Below, in pieces: positions 1 to 7,853 of a stretch of 64,000 nucleotides of DNA. The notes beneath the pieces are model-generated. The model was not told the origin of the DNA. It saw only the letters and a program-made list of their open reading frames with translations, and ran no database searches. The stretch's first letter is position 1; each line of letters begins with the position of its first letter. This DNA comes from Gemmobacter sp. (GTDB lineage: Bacteria; Pseudomonadota; Alphaproteobacteria; Rhodobacterales; Rhodobacteraceae), in assembly GCF_034676705.1 (NCBI RefSeq), contig NZ_JAUCBS010000011.1, positions 71,426 through 135,425 on the forward strand, written 5' to 3'. The position numbers and the translations under genes are program-made.

Positions 1-561
1 GCGATCGCGTCTCGCATCGGCCATATCCGCGCGCAGATCGAGGGTGAAGCGTCGGATTACGAAAAGGGAAAGCTGCAGGAGCGGCTGGCACGCCTGTCGG
101 GCGGCGTTGCCGTGATCCGCGTCGGGGGCGCCACCGAGACAGAGGTGACTGAACGCAAGGACAGGATTGACGATGCGCTCCATGCGACGCGCGCGGCCGT
201 CGAGGAGGGCGTCGTCCCGGGCGGAGGGGTCGCGCTCCTTCTCGCCGGAAATCTGCTGGCCGATATGAAAGGCGACAATCCCGAGCAGGACGCCGGGATC
301 AGGATCATCCGCAGGGCGCTACAGGCGCCTCTGCGCCAGATCGCCGAGAATGCCGGGATCGACGGCGCTGTAGTCGCGGGGAAGATCATCGAGGCAGGTC
401 GCGCTGGCTTCGGATTCGATGCGCAGGCAGAGAGCTTCGTCGACATGTTCGAGGCCGGTATCGTCGACCCGACAAAGGTGGTGCGGATCGCGCTCGAGGA
501 TGCCGCATCGATTGCGGGCCTTCTGATCACCACCGAGGTCATGATCGCTGAGCGTCGATGA
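1..561 (+). CDS. groEL: GroEL chaperonin paralogue, C-terminal part (5' end outside window)
   Basis: This frame is open from the first base and encodes the last 186 residues of a 60-kDa chaperonin, the ATP-driven folding chamber of the cytoplasm. Recognisable family segments are the intermediate/equatorial stretch ending in ERLARLSGGVAVIRVGGATE, the VVPGGG loop, and the terminal block DPTKVVRIALEDAASIAGLL. The protein stops at TTEVMIAERR, whereas typical bacterial GroEL continues with a Gly/Met-rich tail of 13-25 residues. That tail is absent here. It is likely a secondary groEL copy on the replicon rather than the housekeeping gene. The start lies upstream of the window, so groES linkage cannot be judged. 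Confidence 0.93.
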   Translation, partial: AIASRIGHIRAQIEGEASDYEKGKLQERLARLSGGVAVIRVGGATETEVTERKDRIDDALHATRAAVEEGVVPGGGVALLLAGNLLADMKGDNPEQDAGIRIIRRALQAPLRQIAENAGIDGAVVAGKIIEAGRAGFGFDAQAESFVDMFEAGIVDPTKVVRIALEDAASIAGLLITTEVMIAERR

Positions 562-868
562 GATGCACGAAAACTGCGCGAGTGGTTTCCCCGGTGGCCG
601 CTATACGTTCTCACCGACAGAAAACACGGAATTCCGGGAATAATTCAGAAACGGCCTGCGCGATGCTAACACCCGTCAGTCTCTCGGGGCGGCCGCTGCA
701 TAATACTGGCTTCGGTTGGGCGGATCCGTTCAGGTCGCCTTTGGCCACGGATCCTCTGCACCAGCTGCCGAACGACATCTTTCTTTCGAACCGCACCCGG
801 CTTCGCATCAGAAACATCCAGCGATGTGCTCTGTGGTCAAGAGGCCTGCATCCTGAAAGGGCGCAAAC
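562..868. other. Intergenic stretch without a convincing gene
   Basis: These 307 bp hold only overlapping shadow frames with poor codon structure. A GAAAGGG ribosome-binding site sits just before the next gene at 869. I see no strong terminator hairpin after groEL and no RNA gene. Confidence 0.5.
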
Positions 869-1222
869 ATGAAAACTCCTGAATGGCTCAAGCCCGGCAT
901 CTATGGCGGCATCATCGGCGGTATCGCAGTTGCTGTGATCGGCTTTGGATGGGCGGGATGGTCCACAGCCGGAGGCGCCAACCGTCTGGCGCAGACCGTC
1001 GCTACCGAACAAACCGTTGCTGCGCTGGTTCCGGTCTGCCTGGCGATGTCTACGGCCGATCCGGAGCGCGTCAGCAAGATCGCCACGATCCAGCAGGCGA
1101 CAACTCCCAGACGACGCGACGCGCTTATCGCAACCGGCTGGGCGACAATGCCCGGAAGTGATGCGCCAAACCGCGATCTTGCGACCGCCTGTCTGGCTGC
1201 GCTCGAACTGCCTGCCGCCTGA
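869..1222 (+). CDS. Small membrane-anchored hypothetical protein
   Basis: The 117-residue protein has one N-terminal hydrophobic segment rich in Gly, Ile and Ala (about residues 11-32, GIYGGIIGGIAVAVIGFGWA), followed by a soluble domain with two Cys (VPVCLAM and ATACLAAL). It looks like a single-pass inner-membrane protein with its C-terminal part in the periplasm. The ATG is preceded by GAAAGGGCGCAAAC, a good ribosome-binding site. I do not recognise the family beyond similarity in style to small alphaproteobacterial hypothetical proteins. No operon partner is evident, since the next gene starts 200 bp on. Confidence 0.72.
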   Translation: MKTPEWLKPGIYGGIIGGIAVAVIGFGWAGWSTAGGANRLAQTVATEQTVAALVPVCLAMSTADPERVSKIATIQQATTPRRRDALIATGWATMPGSDAPNRDLATACLAALELPAA

Positions 1223-1422
1223 TCAGTGCTCTGACCAGCCTTCAGCGAATGGCGCTGTCACGGATGACGATTGCAGGACCTCTTGCCCGGAGCCAAGCTC
1301 CGGGCGGATCACGATCGATGCCGGAAATCCACTGAAGGCAGGCCAATTCCTCAAGGCAGAGCAAGGAAACATGGTGCTCGGCAAATGCTGCCGACGCAAC
1401 TCGAATGGAGAAGTTCTCGATC

Positions 1423-2211
1423 ATGGCCCGGCAATCGATCATCAGGCTGTCCAGTTTCATGGGTCTAATCCTGGGCTTCTGTTTACTTTCCACAACTCCC
1501 GTCTTGGCACAGCAGGGGGGCCACGGGGCAATTCCGGACAACGCCACGGAGCGACGGTTCGGTGGCGGCTGGGAATGCAAACTTGGCTATCGGTCCGACG
1601 GCGAGTCGTGTGCCGAGATCATTCTACCTGAGAACGCCTACCCGACGGGCCGATCCTATGGCACAGGGTGGGAGTGCACGCATGGCTATACCGAAAAGAG
1701 CGGCTCATGCTTTGCGATTCCGATCCCTTTGAATGCCTTTCTGTCAGATGGCGGATCAGGGTGGGACTGTCACCGAGGGTATCGGAGACTGCGCGACAGC
1801 TGTGATCGGATCGAAGTGCCGGAGCACGCATTTCTGACCGGCAGTTCTTCCGGGAACGGATGGGAATGCGAGCGCGGCTATATCGCGACTTCCGGCTCCT
1901 GCCTCACGATCGTCCTGCCCGACAACGCCTATCCTACCAATGCCAGCCACGGCGCGGCCTGGCGCTGCGAGCGCGGGTTCTTTGAGGTCCGCGGCAGCTG
2001 TGACCCGGTGCCCGTCCCCGAGAATGCATTCCTTGATACGAGCACCTACGGGCAGGGATGGCGCTGCGAAAGAGGCTTCGAGCAGGATGGGACAGCCTGC
2101 AGCAGGATTGTCCTTCCCGACGACGCTCACCTTGATCGGTCCGGCAACCGCTGGCGCTGCAACAAGGGATTCCAGATGTCTGTTGATGATCAGTGCGTTA
2201 TGGCGAGGTGA
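1423..2211 (+). CDS. Secreted protein with seven Cys-pair repeats
   Basis: A 262-residue exported protein. I prefer the ATG at 1423 over the in-frame ATG at 1405 because TGGAGAAG lies about 9 nt upstream of it and no ribosome-binding site precedes 1405. A classical signal peptide ends TTPVLA-QQ near residue 29. The mature part is seven tandem repeats of 30-33 residues with the pattern P-[EDL]-[NDH]-A-x(6-9)-G-x-[GA]-W-x-C-x-x-G-[YF]-x(5-7)-C. Each repeat has one Cys pair, which suggests one intrarepeat disulphide and an EGF-like or carbohydrate-binding type of compact module. The function is unknown. The gene is not part of an obvious operon. Confidence 0.82.
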   Translation: MARQSIIRLSSFMGLILGFCLLSTTPVLAQQGGHGAIPDNATERRFGGGWECKLGYRSDGESCAEIILPENAYPTGRSYGTGWECTHGYTEKSGSCFAIPIPLNAFLSDGGSGWDCHRGYRRLRDSCDRIEVPEHAFLTGSSSGNGWECERGYIATSGSCLTIVLPDNAYPTNASHGAAWRCERGFFEVRGSCDPVPVPENAFLDTSTYGQGWRCERGFEQDGTACSRIVLPDDAHLDRSGNRWRCNKGFQMSVDDQCVMAR

Positions 2212-2470
2212 CCGGTTGATCCAGGTCTTGTGAAGGGTGCTTTGCAAAGTTTGTGGCATCTGCAAGGGCACGCCGCCGTTAGTCCGCTTTCCTGGCCTTG
2301 CGGTGACTACCATGTCGCGTGCCCAACAGAGCGCTCTCCGCCCCTCGCGGTGGTTCTGACTGGGAACTCGCTGCAGTGCGCCCGAACGGCTGCTTCGATA
2401 GATTGCTGCAGCGGCCATGCCGCGCTGTAGTCAGGCGGCTCTCCGCCCTTCGCGATGCCGCTCCGTCGCC

Positions 2471-4567
2471 TTAGCCCCCTGTATTTCTCGCCTGCCGTTG
2501 GGCGATCAATGCGGCGAGCTCCGGCAGATCGGCGCTCGTCAGGCCTGCCGCGCAGAGTTCAAGCAGCCTTCGGTCCTCCCTGGTCAGGCTCTTCTTCGGC
2601 CATGCTGGCCGGAACTTGTCCACGGCCCGCGAGAAGCCCGACATCCAGTCCGCCTGTCCCTTCTTCGCACGGCTGAAGACCGCGGCGACCAGCTCGGCAG
2701 GTGCGGATGCAAGGTCCGAAACCGTCTGCGCGCGCATCATCAGCAGGTCCATGAATCGCTGGAAGCGGGATGGATCGATCCGGGGCAGGACGGCGTCGAG
2801 GATGGGCGGCAGCCATTCGTTGGGCATGATCATCTTTGGGGCGATGACGATGCCGGTCAGGTATCCATCCAGCCAATCCGGCGTGAGGGGTGTTGCGCGC
2901 AGCAGGGCCGCGACTTCCCCTTGCTTCTCCGGCTCTGGCGCCGTCTCGGGCAGTTCCTCGAACGATAGGCCGGGGTCAAAGTCCGGATCGTCGCGAACCC
3001 AGGCCTCTATCGTCTGTTCGTGGACGTCGAGCATGACCGGGATCTTCTTCAGGTCCCGGCCATCAAGCAGCGCCATGGCGCAGGCCGCAAAACCGGGCGC
3101 ATCCGGATGCCGGGCCGTCTCCAGCACATCGGCCGCGCGGGCCAGGATGCGCGCCCACCAGTCGCGCCGGGTTTCCAGCCATTTCCAGAGCGCGGTTTCA
3201 GCCGACCGTGCGCTGCGTGCCTTGTCGAGAACCGCGTGGGCGGCATCGCTGTCCTCGAACCAGCTCTCGATGATCTCGTGGCGGTCCCACCATTCCTCGC
3301 TGGTCATGACAATCGCGCCAAGCTGCTTTGGCGAGAGCACCTTGATGGTTGCGGCGGCCCCCAGGGCGGCGATCAGCTCGGGCGCCGATCTGGCCTCGGG
3401 TCGCAATGCTGTCAGGCCGCTCAGGCGCGTCACCTCGATCAGACCGGGAACCGGCGGCTGACCAAGGGCAAGACCATCGGCCAGCGCAAGGGACAGGGCG
3501 CGGCGCAGCCAGTCGACCGTTACCACCAGCGCGCCGACATCTTCGGACATGCGCTCCATGATCGCCTTCTGGTCCCGGGCGGTGCGGCAGGGAATGGTAT
3601 AGGCGTCCTTCACGCCCTGCCCCTGTTTCAGCAGCAGCATCGCCATCTTGCGTTGCGACCCGGATTGCAGGGCGATGCCGATGCTCTGGGCCCCGCCGCC
3701 ATCGGGAAGGGTGGCGTGGATGCCATGAATTTTCCAGGGGGCGGGGTCTGCGTCGGCTGCAATCCCCTTGCGCATCGCGTCCCTCAGAAGCTGATCGACC
3801 GTTGTCCGGGCTGCATCCTCGGCCATCCAGCTGCGCAGGGTGACCAATGACGACAGAATGCGGCCCGGCAGTGCGCCCTGCACAAGGCGATCCGCCAGCG
3901 CCAGGGCTGCGGCAAGGCGGATTTGCGGGGCCGGATCAAGCAGCCAGTAGCAGGCCAGATCGGCATGAAGCGCATCGCTTCGCCCGACCGAATAGGCGAC
4001 GACATGATCGCGCATGTCCGGCGACATCGCGGGGAAGCTTTCGGTCAGGGCATGGTGCAGGGCAAGCGGGTCGCCCTCGGCCTGCTGCATGAGTTCGGCA
4101 AAAAGTTCCTCAAGCAATGCATCCCCTTCGGCCGGGCTGGTCGTGCGCCGGCCATTTGCGGCGATGACATCGTCGCGGTGCAGTTCCAGCGCGGCGGGGC
4201 CGGTCAGACCTGCGCGCGACCAGAGTTGGGCAAGCAGCAGCGTGTGGCCGGCTGTCATGCGCCCTTGCCGGCGCGCCAGATCGAGGGCCTCTTCCACGGT
4301 ATCGATCAGGGTCTGACCACGCGCCTTGCCACTTTCTCGGGCCATGCGGGCAGCCTCAAGGCCCGCGCCAAGCAGATCAAGCAGGTCTGCGTCCTTCGGG
4401 ATCGGCTCTGCGATGGCGCAAAGCCGCGCGACGATCTGGCCTCCAAGGGCCGGGCGCTGCAGCATGTCAAAGGCGGCGCGCTCCAGCACCACACGACGCG
4501 CCCCGAACCCGTCATCGCCTGCGGCGGCAAGGGCGGCCAAAGCCTCATCGATCCGACTTCTTGCCAT
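2471..4567 (-). CDS. 698-residue hypothetical protein with UPF0149/YecA-like C-terminal segment
   Basis: A long, Ala/Leu-rich, probably mostly helical cytoplasmic protein with no signal peptide or membrane segment. Near residues 570-640 there is a UPF0149/YecA-like stretch (LTPDWLDGYLTGIVIAPK, then MPNEWLPPIL); YecA-family proteins share the pattern LxGYLTAxxIGP...PSEWLP. The upstream 550 residues are unrecognised and contain Trp-rich patches around MTSEEWWDRHEIIESWFED and ETRRDWWARIL. It is transcribed alone. The ATG at 4567 opens the only long frame and upstream DNA is non-coding. Role unknown. Confidence 0.75.
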   Translation of the reverse strand: MARSRIDEALAALAAAGDDGFGARRVVLERAAFDMLQRPALGGQIVARLCAIAEPIPKDADLLDLLGAGLEAARMARESGKARGQTLIDTVEEALDLARRQGRMTAGHTLLLAQLWSRAGLTGPAALELHRDDVIAANGRRTTSPAEGDALLEELFAELMQQAEGDPLALHHALTESFPAMSPDMRDHVVAYSVGRSDALHADLACYWLLDPAPQIRLAAALALADRLVQGALPGRILSSLVTLRSWMAEDAARTTVDQLLRDAMRKGIAADADPAPWKIHGIHATLPDGGGAQSIGIALQSGSQRKMAMLLLKQGQGVKDAYTIPCRTARDQKAIMERMSEDVGALVVTVDWLRRALSLALADGLALGQPPVPGLIEVTRLSGLTALRPEARSAPELIAALGAAATIKVLSPKQLGAIVMTSEEWWDRHEIIESWFEDSDAAHAVLDKARSARSAETALWKWLETRRDWWARILARAADVLETARHPDAPGFAACAMALLDGRDLKKIPVMLDVHEQTIEAWVRDDPDFDPGLSFEELPETAPEPEKQGEVAALLRATPLTPDWLDGYLTGIVIAPKMIMPNEWLPPILDAVLPRIDPSRFQRFMDLLMMRAQTVSDLASAPAELVAAVFSRAKKGQADWMSGFSRAVDKFRPAWPKKSLTREDRRLLELCAAGLTSADLPELAALIAQRQARNTGG

Positions 4568-5074
4568 CTGTCACCTGCACGACTGCCGATTTCCGCAGCC
4601 AACCTAGCGATACATGGTCGCCTTGTCAGGTCGATACGGCAGGAGAGATCCGTGACGAAGCGCAAGCAAAGCGGCCGACGGCATGGTCAGGGGGTCTGAC
4701 GGGGGCAATCGGAAACCGGTCCGAGTACCTTGGCAACTTCAGGCCGCCACGCGCATCACGGGCGATCGCGGATTTCGTCTTGTCCCAAGCGTTGTAGAAA
4801 CCACGATGCGGATGGCCGGGCAGGTCCCCTCGCGCTGGCAGGGCGACGGGTAGCGGCTCACCGGGACGATCCCGGCAGCAGCGAAGGGTGCCAGACGCCG
4901 CAGGTGGGTCCAGCTTTTTCAGGCACTCACGCACGACAAAGTCGCATCTCCGGGCCTGCATGATGCCTGGAACATTGCCCGATGTGCCGTAGCCGGGGTG
5001 GTGGTTGATCCCGGCGGATACACTGCTGCCGGGAACCTCTCGCGGGTGCGGTTGGCGATATCAGTTCTTGTAGG
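4568..5074. other. Intergenic DNA of unclear origin
   Basis: About 500 bp without a convincing complete gene. A minus-strand frame of 111 codons (4626-4961) has plausible composition but no ribosome-binding site, no recognisable domain and no neighbour support. It may be decayed mobile-element or gene debris next to the istB remnant. Confidence 0.35.
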
Positions 5075-5384
5075 ATCTGGGCGCATGATGTGTTGATTTC
5101 CACGCAGAACTGAGCCGGGTTTTCCATCGAGAAGTGAGCCACCTCTGACTATGGATTTCGGGTCATGCTGGGGTCAAGGCATGGTTTGCGTCCTTCTTTT
5201 TTCTGGCGGCTGCGGCTGAGCTGGCCTTGAAGCGGAAGCTGTCGTTTCCAGTTTCGAGGTCGAGCCATTGGAGCGCCATTGGTTCGAGCCCAATGGCGAG
5301 GGGCAGCGGTGGGTGGGGCGATCGAGAAGGGCTGTAGTCATCTTGGCGTCACCAAAGACCGTGGCCCATTCGCTGAAGCTGAGA
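5075..5384 (-). pseudogene. istB: IS21-family remnant: istB 3' end and right-end repeats
   Basis: Read on the minus strand, this encodes NLSFSEWATVFGDAKMTTAL and then LETGNDSFRFK, ending ANHALTPA-stop. This is the C-terminus of the IS21 IstB ATPase. The stop is followed by the repeated end motif of IS21 elements (TGGCTCACTTCTCGATGG, then AACCCGGCTCAGTTC). A 25-bp perfect-arm hairpin at 5274-5298 interrupts the frame between LLDRPTHRC and the LETGN block, so the fragment is frameshifted. istA and the N-terminal part of istB are missing; the fragment ends abruptly at the zeta-gene homology block. Confidence 0.7.
5274..5298. repeat. Perfect 9-bp inverted repeat inside the istB remnant
   Basis: CGCCATTGG and CCAATGGCG are separated by 7 nt. 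The left arm is preceded by another CCATTGG at 5264-5270. The hairpin replaces the few residues that normally join the two istB segments and shifts the frame, so it looks like a small insertion or a scar. Confidence 0.7.
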
Positions 5385-5395
5385 TTACCGAAGTC

Positions 5396-5418
5396 CTGAA
5401 CCTAAGCTTGGAGTTCAG
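5396..5418. terminator. Hairpin overlapping the zeta (copy A) stop codon
   Basis: CTGAAC and GTTCAG arms enclose an 11-nt loop that contains AAGCTT; inner bases can pair further. The zeta stop codon lies in the loop. There is no clear U-run, so termination efficiency is uncertain. Copy B carries the same arms with a 6-nt loop (32261-32278). Confidence 0.45.
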
Positions 5419-5989
5419 GGGCATAAGCTTGCCTTATCCAGGTTGGAGGTTCTGGCCGTACTCGCATGAGATGGCCGCGTTCAAAGGTTAGGACAAGCTT
5501 GGGGGGCTTGCCCGCGACCGAGTTGTCGTAGACAAGGCCTGTTTCAGCCAACAGAACAGCTTCCCTGATGAGAGGTGCCGAGCGATCATAGCGCTCGCGA
5601 ATCTTCGTCTCGGGGACATTGTGCCCCCCAAACTCGACGCGATGTGCGACCCGCATCACCGAGAGGTCGGCGCTATCCACTCCTATATGCAGCACCCAGA
5701 CACTGTATCCTCTCGCGCGCGCCTCTCCCACGAAGTCGAGCTTGGAGCGATGTGAGAAAACCGTCTCGGTCACGAAGTCGCTTCCCGTAGCCAAAAGATC
5801 GCTCCTGCGCTTCGCGGCGATCTCTGCTGCCCTATAAGCAGCCTCGGGGCTGTCATTTCCAAGCTCATCACGCTGAATGATATCGGCGTTGACGAAGGGA
5901 CCCGCGAAAGCAGGAGCAACGCGGGTCTTATATAGCGTTGACTTGCCGGCGCCATTGGGACCGGCAAGCAGGATTACTGTCGGGCTCAT
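5402..5989 (-). CDS. Zeta-toxin family kinase, copy A
   Basis: A 195-residue P-loop protein: GPNGAGKS at residues 10-17, then FVNADIIQRDE with the Asp/Glu expected for a small-molecule kinase of the zeta toxin (UDP-GlcNAc or nucleotide kinase) fold. The start codon overlaps the antitoxin stop by 4 nt (ATGA), so the two are translationally coupled. It is nearly identical to copy B at 31690-32289; I see residue differences (EARARGY/EARERGY, RVEFGG/RVESGG) and a different C-terminus caused by a 5-bp indel that gives LQA-stop here. It would poison the cell when the upstream antitoxin is lost. Confidence 0.88.
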   Translation of the reverse strand: MSPTVILLAGPNGAGKSTLYKTRVAPAFAGPFVNADIIQRDELGNDSPEAAYRAAEIAAKRRSDLLATGSDFVTETVFSHRSKLDFVGEARARGYSVWVLHIGVDSADLSVMRVAHRVEFGGHNVPETKIRERYDRSAPLIREAVLLAETGLVYDNSVAGKPPKLVLTFERGHLMRVRPEPPTWIRQAYAPELQA

Positions 5990-6345
5990 CCTTCAGGAGT
6001 GCCATCCGCGTAGACGATCTTACCGGAGCCATCGAGACCCACCGCCTTGCCACTCTTCCGCAGTTCGTTGAAAAAGGTCTCTTCGCCCGGTCCCGGGTCG
6101 GACATCGTCACGAGAAACCGCTCGGACCAGACCGCCTTCTCCTCGGCGGTAAGGACAGCTGTCGGGAGCTGCCCCGCCAGCACTCGCGAAAGCTTGAGGT
6201 GGTCGAAGTTGCCGGATCGCTCGATAGCGCGACCTATCCGCGCCCAATGCGTGATCTGGCCGGCCAACGACCGGCTCTGGAGATCTGCAACCGCGCGTGC
6301 TTCATCGATCAGGGCGTCGTCGGCAAATTTTACGGATTGAGCCAT
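5986..6345 (-). CDS. ParD-like antitoxin of the zeta pair, copy A
   Basis: A 119-residue protein matching the ParD-like antitoxin family that accompanies zeta-type toxins. The N-terminal part resembles a short DNA-binding segment (MAQSVKFADDALIDEARAVA), followed by HWARIGRAIERS. The C-terminus ends ADGTPEG. The ribosome-binding site GGAGG lies 6-10 nt upstream. Only 16 bp upstream of the ATG remain before the end of IS copy 1, so the palindromic operator seen at copy B (31296-31320) is missing here. Expression must come from the IS end or further away. One residue differs from copy B (PTAVL here, PTTVL there). Confidence 0.85.
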   Translation of the reverse strand: MAQSVKFADDALIDEARAVADLQSRSLAGQITHWARIGRAIERSGNFDHLKLSRVLAGQLPTAVLTAEEKAVWSERFLVTMSDPGPGEETFFNELRKSGKAVGLDGSGKIVYADGTPEG

Positions 6346-6361
6346 AGGACACCTCCTGCAC

Positions 6362-7411
6362 GGCTCTGTTGCACAAATCCTGTGAGGGATTCATCTCGTG
6401 AATCCAGCATGGTAGCTGTGAGGCATGAGCAGACCGACACCTCCGACCTACAAGACCAGGAACTGGCCGGCCTACAATGAAGCGCTGAAGCGCCGCGGCT
6501 CGCTGACGATCTGGTTCGATCCCGCCATGACATGGGAAGCCGCACCGACCGGCAAGCGCGGGCGGCAGCCCGCCTATGGTGATGCCGCCATCCAAACCTG
6601 CCTGACGATGAAGGTTCTGTTCGGCATGGCGCTTCGACAGACAACCGGGTTTGTTGAGAGCCTCCTGCGCCTGATCGGCCTGGACTGGGCCGTGCCCGAC
6701 TTCAGCACGCTCAGCCGCCGCCAGAAGGCGTTGAAGGTGAACATTCCCTACCGGGGTTCCAACGGCCCGTTGCACCTGCTGGTGGACAGCACCGGGATCA
6801 AGGTCGAGGGCGAAGGGGAATGGAACGCCCGCAAGCATGGAGGCACCAAACGCCGGGTTTGGCGCAAGATCCACATCGGGATCGACGAGAAATCCCTAGA
6901 AATCCGGGCGGCCGAGTTCACCACCAGCGACGTGGGCGACGCGCCCATGCTGCCCGAACTGCTGGGCCAGATCCCTCCCGAGCAGGAGATCGCCACTGTC
7001 ACCGCCGACGGCGCCTTCGACACCCGCAAGTGCCATGACGCCATCGCGGCCCGTGGCGCGGCGGCGATCATACCGCCCCGCAAGAACGCCAAGCCCTGGA
7101 AGCCAGACACCCCCGGTGCTGTCGCGCGCAACGAAATCCTGCGCACATCGAAGCGCGTCGGGCGGACCATCTGGCGACGATGGAGCGGCTATCACCGCCG
7201 AAGCCGCGCCGAAACCAAGATGCACTGCGTCAAGCTGCTGGGTCAGCGCCTGTCCGCCCGAGACTTCGACCGTCAGGTTGCGGAGTTCCAGGTCAGGGTT
7301 GCCGTGCTCAATGGCTTCACCGCGCTCGGCATCCCCGTCACAGAGGTCGCGGGATAAGTCTGCCCAGGGAAAGGGGAAGGACAGTCAGCAGCCGATTTGT
7401 GCAACAGAGTC
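6362..7411 (+). mobile_element. IS5-family, IS903-group element, copy 1 (1050 bp)
   Basis: The ends are 18-bp inverted repeats, GGCTCTGTTGCACAAATC on the left and its complement on the right with one mismatch at position 2. These match the GGCTTTGTTGCRCAAATC ends known for the IS903 group. The flanking 9-mers differ (CTCCTGCAC left, CATTTCAAA right), so there is no target duplication. That points to recombination or adjacent deletion after insertion. Sequence is identical, as far as I can see, to copies 2 and 3. Confidence 0.93.
6425..7357 (+). CDS. IS903-group transposase, copy 1
   Basis: A 310-residue DDE transposase. It matches IS903 TnpA along its length: KTRNWPAYNEALKRRGSLT at the start, LLVDSTGIKVEGEGEW with the first Asp, TADGAFDTRKCHD with the second Asp, and YHRRSRAETKMHCVKLLG with the catalytic Glu. 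It is intact and probably active. It starts 63 bp inside the left end and stops 54 bp before the right end. Confidence 0.95.
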   Translation: MSRPTPPTYKTRNWPAYNEALKRRGSLTIWFDPAMTWEAAPTGKRGRQPAYGDAAIQTCLTMKVLFGMALRQTTGFVESLLRLIGLDWAVPDFSTLSRRQKALKVNIPYRGSNGPLHLLVDSTGIKVEGEGEWNARKHGGTKRRVWRKIHIGIDEKSLEIRAAEFTTSDVGDAPMLPELLGQIPPEQEIATVTADGAFDTRKCHDAIAARGAAAIIPPRKNAKPWKPDTPGAVARNEILRTSKRVGRTIWRRWSGYHRRSRAETKMHCVKLLGQRLSARDFDRQVAEFQVRVAVLNGFTALGIPVTEVAG

Positions 7412-7419
7412 CATTTCAA

Positions 7420-7764
7420 ATGAACCATGATAGAAAAATCATCAAGGCTGCCGAGCAGTATTTCTGCACATATGCCATCGAGGGCTCGTGGGAAGCCGCC
7501 GAGATCACCCGCGAAGCAATGCTGGATGGATCCTTGCAGCTTCAATCCATGCTGAAGGCTGATGCCGATGCCAATCCCGAGGCATGGAAAAAGCTCGAGA
7601 AACATGCAAAGGCGGCCGAGGCAGCGGTGTTTGCAGCAGCAGAGCGTGCGCAATATGCCGAGGCTTTTGCCCAGGAGGCTCTGCGCGCGGCACAGGAAGC
7701 CCAGGCCCTGGTCGAAGCCTATGTCAAGGCGAAGTTTGAGCTCGACCTCCCGGCCGCAGCGTAA
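7420..7764 (+). CDS. Hypothetical Ala-rich helical protein, possibly 5'-truncated
   Basis: A 114-residue, Ala/Glu-rich protein with a predicted coiled-coil character (AAEAAVFAAAERAQYAEAFA). It contains three Cys/Tyr-rich residues near the start (EQYFCTYAIEGSWEAAEIT). The ATG lies 9 bp after the right end of IS copy 1, so its native promoter and perhaps a longer N-terminus have been replaced. A strong terminator follows 22 bp after the stop. Function unknown. Confidence 0.55.
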   Translation: MNHDRKIIKAAEQYFCTYAIEGSWEAAEITREAMLDGSLQLQSMLKADADANPEAWKKLEKHAKAAEAAVFAAAERAQYAEAFAQEALRAAQEAQALVEAYVKAKFELDLPAAA

Positions 7765-7786
7765 GAGGCGCCAAGTATAAGACCGG

Positions 7787-7810
7787 AAGGGGCAGGTTCA
7801 CCTGCCCCTT
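7787..7810. terminator. Strong bidirectional terminator
   Basis: AAGGGGCAGG and CCTGCCCCTT form a perfect 10-bp stem with loop TTCA, followed by TTCCCTTTT on the plus strand. It separates the convergent hypothetical gene (stop 7764) and hipA (stop 7854). Confidence 0.85.
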
Positions 7811-7853
7811 TCCCTTTTGCCCATCTCCAACCAAGGTTCTGGCCCAAGGGTTT

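Noticed and set aside
4626..4961. 111-codon minus-strand frame with fairly normal composition
   Set aside because: No ribosome-binding site, no recognisable motif and decayed surroundings. Mentioned only under the intergenic entry.
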